DNA of 16,457 nucleotides, taken from the NCBI GenBank assembly GCA_038239195.1, contig JBBSEZ010000216.1, positions 1 through 16,457 of the forward strand, written 5' to 3'. Position numbers and translations under genes: made by a program. Numbering within the stretch: the stretch's first letter is position 1; each line of letters opens with the position of its first letter. This DNA is from JBBSEZ01 sp038239195 (GTDB lineage Bacteria; Planctomycetota; Planctomycetia; Gemmatales; Gemmataceae). Positions 11,161-16,457 of the stretch are shown here, piece by piece. The notes beneath the pieces were generated by a model. That model worked only from the letters and a program-made list of their open reading frames with translations. It searched no databases and had not been told where the DNA came from.

Positions 11161-11874
11161 TCATTTCGGCGGCGACGGCGCCCCCACCACCGGGGCCTCG
11201 GCCTCGGGGGGCAACGGCAGCGACAGCGGGCGGCGGTTCTCGTAGGGATCGGGCATTGTCAGGCGCTGATACGGCGCCGGCGCGGTACGCTTCGGCAGCG
11301 CCGCCGACAGCGCCGCCTCCGTCGAGAACTCGAGGGTTGCGTCGTCGAGCGGGGCGCGGTCCGACACTGGGCGAGCCAGGACGGGAAGCGGCGGCGGGAT
11401 CGCCGGGTCGTCCGACCCAAAGCGGGCGCGCTCGCCGGCGTGGAACGAGGGCCGCTGCGGCACGGCCGGGACGTCGAGCGCTCCGCCCAGTTCCTCCTCG
11501 GTCACAAGGTGCGGCTGAAGCACGCGCTTCGCTTTCGGCACGAGCAAGCGCGGCACCGTCCCGGCGGAGCGCGGCAGGGCCGCCTCGCGCGGCTCGAAGG
11601 TCGGCGCCTTGACGTTCCGCCGTCGCTCGCCCGTTGGGTCGGGCAAGAGGCCGTACCGTTCGCGCGGCGGCAGCACCTTGCCCAGCAAGGCCCCGCCCTC
11701 GTCGTCGGGCAGGCGGAACGGGGGCGCGTCCTTGTCCGCGACCTTGGCGCGCGCCGGCCCGGTCTTCTCCTCGTGAGCGATCGCCACCGCCGGCGCCTTC
11801 CGCGACGTACAGCCCGCCGCGCTCAGCACGAGGGCGAGACACCCGGCCAACAGCCCAACTCGACGTAGATACAC
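11161..11874 (-). CDS. Hypothetical lipoprotein, Pro-rich
   Basis: The 237-residue product is a predicted lipoprotein: basic YLRR, a hydrophobic core (7-18) and the lipobox LSAAGC with Cys22 as acylation site. The start is taken as GTG 11874 because GGAGG (11887-11883) lies exactly eight bases upstream and the signal then has normal length; an upstream ATG at 11922 would add 16 residues and move the basic region inward. The mature part is Pro-, Arg- and Ala-rich with short acidic stretches, no recognisable domain and probably little fold; its C-terminus is especially rich in Pro. I do not recognise the family. It sits between the YdjY-like gene (85 bp upstream) and the transporter pair (180 bp downstream), so it may end a transcript of exported proteins. 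Confidence 0.72.
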   Translation of the reverse strand: MYLRRVGLLAGCLALVLSAAGCTSRKAPAVAIAHEEKTGPARAKVADKDAPPFRLPDDEGGALLGKVLPPRERYGLLPDPTGERRRNVKAPTFEPREAALPRSAGTVPRLLVPKAKRVLQPHLVTEEELGGALDVPAVPQRPSFHAGERARFGSDDPAIPPPLPVLARPVSDRAPLDDATLEFSTEAALSAALPKRTAPAPYQRLTMPDPYENRRPLSLPLPPEAEAPVVGAPSPPK

Positions 11875-11882
11875 GATGCCTG

Positions 11883-11887
11883 CCTCC
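11883..11887 (-). promoter_or_regulatory. Ribosome binding site deciding a GTG start
   Basis: GGAGG on the minus strand lies eight bases before GTG 11874 and favours this start over the ATG at 11922. Confidence 0.65.
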
Positions 11888-11923
11888 CCGTTGGGTGAAA
11901 TAGTGCGGACTGGAACGGGCACG

Positions 11924-11942
11924 GACGCTTCTACGAAGCGTC
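11924..11942. terminator. Short hairpin between YdjY-like and lipoprotein genes
   Basis: GACGCTTC (11924-11931) and GAAGCGTC (11935-11942) form a perfect 8-bp stem with a 3-nt loop, 17 bp past the stop of the YdjY-like gene. No T-run follows on the minus strand, so it may be a weak or factor-dependent terminator or an mRNA stabiliser. Confidence 0.4.
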
Positions 11943-11959
11943 GCTAAACGAGGGCCCCG

Positions 11960-12673
11960 TTACTTCGGCCTGGGCACGACGATCACCAGATTGACCGCCG
12001 TGCCGACCGGCGGCAGCAGTTTCGGGCTCGTCTCCAGTTTGACGTACTTCTCGTCCTTGAGCGTCAGGCTCGACTGAAAGACCGTCTCGGCCGTCACCGG
12101 GAAAATGGCGATCAACGTCCCGTTGACGTCGGCCCCGTAGACCTCTTCCTCCCGGTCGGGGTTGAGTTTGACCATCGCCGATCCCGTGAACACCCATTTG
12201 ACCTTGGGCATCGGCAGGTTGGTCTTGCGATCGACGACGACCTTCTCGATCGCGATGCGCTTCATCGCCTTGCCCCCGGCCGGCACCTCGATGAAGATCA
12301 ACACCTCCGGCCCGGTGGCCGAGTCCTTGTCCGTCTTGGCGGGGGCCCCCGCCTTCAGCCCCATCTCGACCAGGGCCTTGTGGACGTCGCTCGGCTTGAC
12401 GTCGATGGTGACGACCGTCTCGTGGGCCTTCTTGCCGCGCGGGAACGGGTAGGTGGCGATCACCTCGATCGGGTAGATCTCCTTGAACGCCGGATCGTTG
12501 ATCTTGCGCGGCGCCACCTTCGCCGGCACCGTGATCGTTCGCTTCGCCTTATCGACGACGATGCCGGCCTTCTTGGGGGCGGGCTTCTCCTTGTCCGCCC
12601 CGACCAGGCCGCCGGTGCCACCGCCGGCCAGCAGACCGAGCAGCGCGAACAGGGACAGGTGCAGACGAGACAT
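11960..12673 (-). CDS. Exported YdjY-domain-like protein
   Basis: The 237-residue product begins with a Sec-type signal (MSRLHLSLFALLGLLAGGG, then a probable cut near residue 26). The central region HETVVTIDVKPSDVHKALVE (84-103), followed by MGLKAGAPA, fits the pattern of YdjY-like domains found in many planctomycete exported proteins: a His-Glu pair, then KPSDVH, then a Gly-rich turn. The assignment is from memory of that pattern, so it is moderate. The remainder is beta-rich, with KVKWVFTGSAMV (157-168) and a C-terminal strand VNLVIVVPRP. Biochemical function is unknown. GGAGG lies eight bases before the start. The PQQ-like gene ends 21 bp upstream, so the two are likely co-transcribed. Confidence 0.72.
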   Translation of the reverse strand: MSRLHLSLFALLGLLAGGGTGGLVGADKEKPAPKKAGIVVDKAKRTITVPAKVAPRKINDPAFKEIYPIEVIATYPFPRGKKAHETVVTIDVKPSDVHKALVEMGLKAGAPAKTDKDSATGPEVLIFIEVPAGGKAMKRIAIEKVVVDRKTNLPMPKVKWVFTGSAMVKLNPDREEEVYGADVNGTLIAIFPVTAETVFQSSLTLKDEKYVKLETSPKLLPPVGTAVNLVIVVPRPK

Positions 12674-12694
12674 CGCTGTTTCCTCCCGGGCCCG

Positions 12695-14146
12695 TCATTT
12701 CTCCCCGATGCACACCACCGCCGTCGGCCGGTTGACGAACTCGCCCACCAGGTTGCACGTCGCCACGTACAGCTTTCCGCCGTGCAGAACCGGGCCCGCG
12801 TAGATCATGCCCGGAGCCATGACCGCCGGGTCGGTCCCCAGGTCGAGGGCCCAGCGCTTCGTCCCCGTGCGGACGTTGATCGCGTGGACCACCCCTTTGA
12901 GGTCGCCGGCGTAGGCCGTATCCCCTGCCACCGCCACCGGGGCGAAGAACGGTGCGCCGGCGTTGTAGAACCAGCGCAGCCGGCCGTTCTTGAGGTCGTA
13001 GGCCCGCACGCGCCCGTCGGTCGCCGTGGCCAGCGCCGAGTCTTTCGTCAGGGCCACGCACGACGGCACCCCACCGGCCACTTCCTTGCTCCACTTCTTC
13101 GCGCCGGTGGTCAGGTCGAACGCCGTCACCACGCCACGGGCGCCCTTCACCGACTTTGGATCGTACCCGATCGTGCTGCCCGTGACCACCACCGTGTTTC
13201 CCGAGACCGCGGGCCCGCCCCACGGGTTGATCGCCAGAGGCGACTTCCAGAGCTGCTTGCCGGTCTTGGCGTCGAGGCAGAACAGGGCCCGCTCGCCCTC
13301 CTTTTCCTTGTCGAGAAACGCCGACGCCGCCAGCACGCGCTCGCCCACCACGGCCACGGGGGCATCGACGTGCCACTTGCCCTTGCCCTGCTGCCAGACC
13401 ACCTCCGGCGCTGCTCGCGGCAGGTCGTCGTCGGTCGGCGGGACCGCGAACGGGTCCTTCTTTTTCAGCGCCTCCTCGTACTTCTTGCGCAGGCCCGCCC
13501 ACTTCGCCTCGACGACCTTGGCCACCGCCGCCGTCGTCATCGCCTTGCCGTCCAGCGTCACCCTGTCGAGGCTCACGCAAAGCACGCCCGCCGCCCCGGC
13601 GCCCAGGTAGACGCGCCCGCCGACGATCGTCGGCGATCCCTCCAGGTGAACCAACGTCCCCGGCACCGGCAACTGCCACAGCGGCGCTCCCTTGCCGGCG
13701 CTCAGGCAATAGAGCGTCGCCCCGTCCGTCTGGTGCATGCCGTCGCCGAACACGAGCTTCCCGTCGGCCACGCCCGGCGAGCTGACCGTGGGCAATTTGA
13801 GATACGGCGCCGACTTCTTCCACGCCACGCTCCCGCCCCCCTTCGGCGAGAGGTCGAGGCTGTAGAACGTCGAGATGTTGATGAAGCCCAATCCCGAGAC
13901 GAACAGCCGATCCCCATAGGGCACCGGCGCCGCGATAAAGTGGTCGCGCGACTTCTGCGCCCAATGCACCCTGGGCACCACCGGCCCCACCTTGCCATCC
14001 GTGTTTCCGGCGCGCGCCGAATTGCCCCGGTACGTCGCCCACGGCCCTGGCTCCGCGGCGGAGGAATTAGCCACACACGAACACAGATGAACACAGATGA
14101 AGCAAAACACAACCCAGGCAATCCAAGCCCGTCGCAACGCCCGCAT
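12695..14146 (-). CDS. Exported PQQ-like beta-propeller protein
   Basis: The 483-residue product is a predicted secreted eight-bladed-type propeller of the PQQ-binding-like (BamB/quinoprotein) class. Blade motifs recur: GATLYCLSAGKGAPLWQLP (142-160), ALFCLDAKTGKQLWKSPLA (287-305), VVTAFDLTTGAKKWSKEVAG (339-358), RVRAYDLKNGRLRWFYNAG (379-397) and GVVHAINVRTGTKRWALDLG (418-437). A Lys/Glu-rich helix (about 205-232) interrupts the blades. Such proteins can be structural or bind ligands; no enzyme residues were identified. The start at 14146 has GAGG nine bases upstream. The signal peptide (1-31) is Cys-rich, and residues 17-28 (ICVHLCSCVANS) are encoded by a dispersed palindromic repeat. The upstream FG-GAP gene ends 62 bp away, and the two repeat arms bracket the start region. 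Confidence 0.85.
   Translation of the reverse strand: MRALRRAWIAWVVFCFICVHLCSCVANSSAAEPGPWATYRGNSARAGNTDGKVGPVVPRVHWAQKSRDHFIAAPVPYGDRLFVSGLGFINISTFYSLDLSPKGGGSVAWKKSAPYLKLPTVSSPGVADGKLVFGDGMHQTDGATLYCLSAGKGAPLWQLPVPGTLVHLEGSPTIVGGRVYLGAGAAGVLCVSLDRVTLDGKAMTTAAVAKVVEAKWAGLRKKYEEALKKKDPFAVPPTDDDLPRAAPEVVWQQGKGKWHVDAPVAVVGERVLAASAFLDKEKEGERALFCLDAKTGKQLWKSPLAINPWGGPAVSGNTVVVTGSTIGYDPKSVKGARGVVTAFDLTTGAKKWSKEVAGGVPSCVALTKDSALATATDGRVRAYDLKNGRLRWFYNAGAPFFAPVAVAGDTAYAGDLKGVVHAINVRTGTKRWALDLGTDPAVMAPGMIYAGPVLHGGKLYVATCNLVGEFVNRPTAVVCIGEK
14064..14099. repeat. Repeat family 3, arm inside the PQQ-like coding region
   Basis: The element starts GAATTAGCCAC and continues with two ACACAGATG units. It is an inverted copy of 14180-14215: 31 of 36 positions agree. 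It lies inside the PQQ-like gene, covering roughly codons 16-28 of its signal peptide. Confidence 0.8.
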
Positions 14147-14179
14147 CTCGGCCCCCCTCTTCTCTTGTCTCTTTGGTCT

Positions 14180-14215
14180 TATCCGTGTTCATCTGCGTTC
14201 ATCTGTGGCTAATTC
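14180..14215. repeat. Repeat family 3, arm at the FG-GAP stop codon
   Basis: On the minus strand this arm begins GAATTAGCCACAGATGAAC. Its TAG (14211-14209) is the stop codon of the FG-GAP gene, and the preceding AAT is the last sense codon. In the transcript it could pair with 14064-14099 through 31 Watson-Crick and 3 G-U pairs, leaving the next gene's ribosome binding site and start codon in an 80-nt loop. Confidence 0.8.
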
Positions 14216-16257
14216 TCTTCTGCCTTCTTCTCATCGAGGACGGCGCGCACGTGGTTGCTGGCCACGACCAGCGGGCGGGCTCGCTTCTCGCCGTTGCTGA
14301 ACAGCACCTCGACGCGGTACGTCCCCGGCATCAGCGCGAAGCGCGCCGTCGGCGAGGCCTGGCCGCCCCGGCCATCGCCGCCCGAGACGAGGTGCTGGCC
14401 GAGCAGTTTCCCCGCCTTGTCGTGGACGCGCACCCGGCTGCCGGTGATCCCGCTCTTGCCCGCGAGCTGGAGCGTGACGGGCGTGCGCTTCTTCACCCAC
14501 TCGGGATTGCCCAGCAACACGCAAGCATCCTGGCCCTCGTTGTTGAAAACCATGTCGAGCACGCCGTCGTTGTTGAGGTCTACCAGGGCGACCGCCTGCG
14601 TGTTGAAGATGCGCTGCGTCAGGCCGATCGCCTCGCTGGCGTCCTCGAAGGTGCCGTCGCCCTTGTTGCGGAAGAAGCGATTGGGCCCGCGCAGGCACCC
14701 CACCACGAGGTCGACCTTGCCGTCGTTGTCCACGTCGCCCCAGGCGGCGCACGTCGCCTTGCCCTGGAAGTCGGCCAGGCCGGCGTCCTTCGTCACGTCG
14801 GTGAACTTGCCCTTGCCGTCGTTGCGGAACAACTTGCAGCCATCCGCCTGCGGCACGAACAGGTCGGGCCTGCCGTCGCCGTCGTAATCGCCGAACACCG
14901 GGCCGACCTTCCCCGTCACGTAATCGATTCCCGAGTCTTTCACCTCAACGAAGCCGCGCGGCGTGTTGCGCACCAGAATGCCCGTGCCGGCGCCGTAGAG
15001 GAAGTCGGGCCGCCCGTCGCCATCGACGTCGCACACGGTCAGCGTATCGCCGCGCACCGCGCTGCCGACGCCCTTCTCGCCGAGGCCGACCGCGTCGGAG
15101 ACGTCCTCGAAGGCCCAGGTGACTTCGGGCGACTTGTCCTTGGGGAGGCGCGGGGGCGCCTTGTCGATCTTGCTCTTGTTGCGATACAGCCGCAGGCCGT
15201 GGAAGCCGTTGCCGAGCAGGACGTCGGGCTTGCCATCGCCGTTGTAGTCGATCCACGCCGCCGCCGTCAGGTTGTAGGCCGCCTCTTTCGGCAGCAAATG
15301 GCTGTCGTCGCGGAAGCCATTGCCGAGGTTGGTGAAGAGCTTGGGCCCGGTGGAGGTGGCGAGGAGAAGGTCGGGCTTGCCGTCGCCGTTGTAGTCGGCC
15401 CACACGGCGGCGCGGCAGCCGGTGGAGCCGGGCAGGCCGACCTCCGCGAGCACCTCGCCGGCGTTCTGCAAGAGGGCGAGCCGGCCGGCCCCGCCGAGAC
15501 AGAGGTCCATCTTGCCGTCGCCGTTGAAGTCGATGGCGGAGATCGACTGCGCGTCGGGCCCCACGGACGCCAGCGTGGAGAAGTGGGTGAAGCCGGGCAT
15601 GCCGGCGATGCGGCGGAAGTCCTCCCCGCCCCAGCCGACGAAATCGCGCTTGGGGTTGTAGTCGAGCTTCAAGCTGGCGCGCACGCGCTGGATCTTGCCG
15701 CGCGCAAAGTGCATGTCGTCCTTGGGACCATCGACCATGCAGGAGACGATCACTTCCTTGCCCGCGGCGATCTCGACGACGGCGGCGGCGAGCTTGTCGA
15801 TGTTGCCGCTGTAGGAGCGCAGCATGAAGGGCTCGCCGTGGGTCATGCCCCACCACTCTCCGCCGCTGGCGTAGATCTGATACCAGCTCTTGCCGGTACA
15901 CATCTCGCCCTGCCCGCCGTTGTGGAAGAAGATGCCGGTCTTGCCGACGTCGGCCCAGTTCATGACGTTGGTCCACTCGCGGGCGGGGAAGCCGCCCTTG
16001 GGGTCGCCGATGTTGTGGCGGATCACGTCGCCCTTGTGCTGGCCCTTGAGGTCGCGCACCTTGCGATAGACGATCACCTTCTTGGCGCGGTCCACCGACT
16101 CGACGCGCAGGACCATGATGGCCTGGGACAGGTTGACCACCTGCCCCAGGCTGTGCGGCGCCTCGACGTAGGCGCGCGCCTCACGCGGCGCGACGCACAG
16201 GAGCACGATGCCCAGGAGCACCACCAGGCCGCAGAGGAAATGTCGGAGACGGGTCAT
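14209..16257 (-). CDS. Exported FG-GAP/VCBS repeat protein with ASPIC/UnbV-like C-terminus
   Basis: The 682-residue product starts with a Sec signal (MTRLRHFLCG, hydrophobic core 8-22, probable cut after REARA at 29). Residues 30-200 form an N-terminal domain I do not recognise, with the stretch TGIFFHNGGQGEMCTGKSWY (107-126). Seven calcium-binding-type repeats follow, DxNGDGxxD or DxDGDGxxD, at 243, 288, 337, 410, 457, 508 and 560, expected to form an integrin-like propeller. The C-terminal region (about 592-665), with GSRVRVHDKAGKLL and MPGTYRVEVLFSNGEK, resembles the ASPIC/UnbV domain that often ends such proteins. The start at 16257 has GAGG eight bases upstream. It is the first gene of the minus-strand series. 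Likely extracellular or surface-bound; the ligand is unknown. Confidence 0.88.
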   Translation of the reverse strand: MTRLRHFLCGLVVLLGIVLLCVAPREARAYVEAPHSLGQVVNLSQAIMVLRVESVDRAKKVIVYRKVRDLKGQHKGDVIRHNIGDPKGGFPAREWTNVMNWADVGKTGIFFHNGGQGEMCTGKSWYQIYASGGEWWGMTHGEPFMLRSYSGNIDKLAAAVVEIAAGKEVIVSCMVDGPKDDMHFARGKIQRVRASLKLDYNPKRDFVGWGGEDFRRIAGMPGFTHFSTLASVGPDAQSISAIDFNGDGKMDLCLGGAGRLALLQNAGEVLAEVGLPGSTGCRAAVWADYNGDGKPDLLLATSTGPKLFTNLGNGFRDDSHLLPKEAAYNLTAAAWIDYNGDGKPDVLLGNGFHGLRLYRNKSKIDKAPPRLPKDKSPEVTWAFEDVSDAVGLGEKGVGSAVRGDTLTVCDVDGDGRPDFLYGAGTGILVRNTPRGFVEVKDSGIDYVTGKVGPVFGDYDGDGRPDLFVPQADGCKLFRNDGKGKFTDVTKDAGLADFQGKATCAAWGDVDNDGKVDLVVGCLRGPNRFFRNKGDGTFEDASEAIGLTQRIFNTQAVALVDLNNDGVLDMVFNNEGQDACVLLGNPEWVKKRTPVTLQLAGKSGITGSRVRVHDKAGKLLGQHLVSGGDGRGGQASPTARFALMPGTYRVEVLFSNGEKRARPLVVASNHVRAVLDEKKAEEN

Positions 16258-16309
16258 GAGAGTGGCCTCTGTGTCGAGCCTCGTTCGTTTGGCGATTCCA
16301 GCGAGCGGC

Positions 16310-16443
16310 GGGGGGGGGGGGGGGGGGGGGGGGGGGCCGCCGCGCCCCCCCCCCCCCCGCCCGGGCGCCCCGGGGGGGTGGGGGGTGGTGATGGTGTGGG
16401 GGGGGTTGGTGTGTGAGTGGCGGCGCGGCCCCCCCCCCCCCCC
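16310..16443. other. G and C homopolymer tract at the right edge
   Basis: There is a run of 27 G (16310-16336), then 14 C (16345-16358), shorter G runs, and 15 C (16429-16443). No gene is supported here; open frames through it encode only Pro or Gly runs. It looks like a low-quality sequence end and not biology, although it lies in the region upstream of the FG-GAP gene where a promoter would be expected. Confidence 0.75.
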
Positions 16444-16457
16444 ACACCCCGACCACA

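Noticed and set aside
12380..14212. Plus-strand open frame of 610 codons opposite the PQQ-like gene
   Set aside because: Arg/His-rich shadow with no motifs; it runs through the repeat arms and ends in one of them.
14173..16416. Plus-strand open frame of 747 codons opposite the FG-GAP gene
   Set aside because: Its regular Val/Ala/Asp pattern is the antisense of the seven FG-GAP repeats, and it ends in Gly/Pro homopolymer.

Overview
The window is GC-rich DNA with eleven protein genes and no RNA genes, CRISPR array or transposase that I can see. The gene content points to a member of the Planctomycetota, most like the Gemmatales/Isosphaerales (inference). It includes a Tat-exported Gfo/Idh/MocA oxidoreductase with an RRDFLK motif, a secreted two-domain DUF1080 protein, a DUF4432 aldose-epimerase-like protein, PQQ-type and FG-GAP propellers, a YdjY-like protein, and short palindromic repeats around stop codons. 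Shine-Dalgarno-like sequences precede most genes, so most starts could be fixed.

Layout. Positions 1-29 hold a terminator-like hairpin. Three plus-strand genes follow: an ApbE-type FMN transferase (62-1135), a DoxX-like membrane protein with a large charged insertion (1163-2269), and the Gfo/Idh/MocA oxidoreductase (2335-4149). They meet a long minus-strand series head-on at a 23-bp-stem palindrome (4157-4213). Read in the transcription direction (right to left), that series is: seven-repeat FG-GAP protein (16257-14209), PQQ-like propeller (14146-12695), YdjY-like protein (12673-11960), lipoprotein with a GTG start (11874-11161), two POT/PTR2 transporters (10980-9070 and 8988-6766), DUF4432 protein (6752-5556) and DUF1080 protein (5456-4224). 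The last 150 bases are long G and C homopolymers, probably a low-quality sequence end.

How the genes may work together. The oxidoreductase, the DUF1080 protein and the DUF4432 protein fit a sugar-modifying theme: oxidation to a keto-glycoside, hydrolysis of the keto-glycoside, and mutarotase-like handling of the sugar. The POT pair would import peptides or related small solutes. The first four minus-strand genes make exported proteins of mainly unknown function. ApbE and DoxX suggest an envelope redox function, but no flavinylation target was recognised nearby. These links rest on gene order and family knowledge only.

The most unusual feature is the non-coding material. Three unrelated palindromic repeat families occur in two copies each, and each carries a stop triplet. 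One copy supplies the stop codon of the DUF4432 gene. Another pair supplies the stop of the FG-GAP gene, encodes part of the next protein's signal peptide, and would place that gene's ribosome binding site in the loop of a long hairpin.
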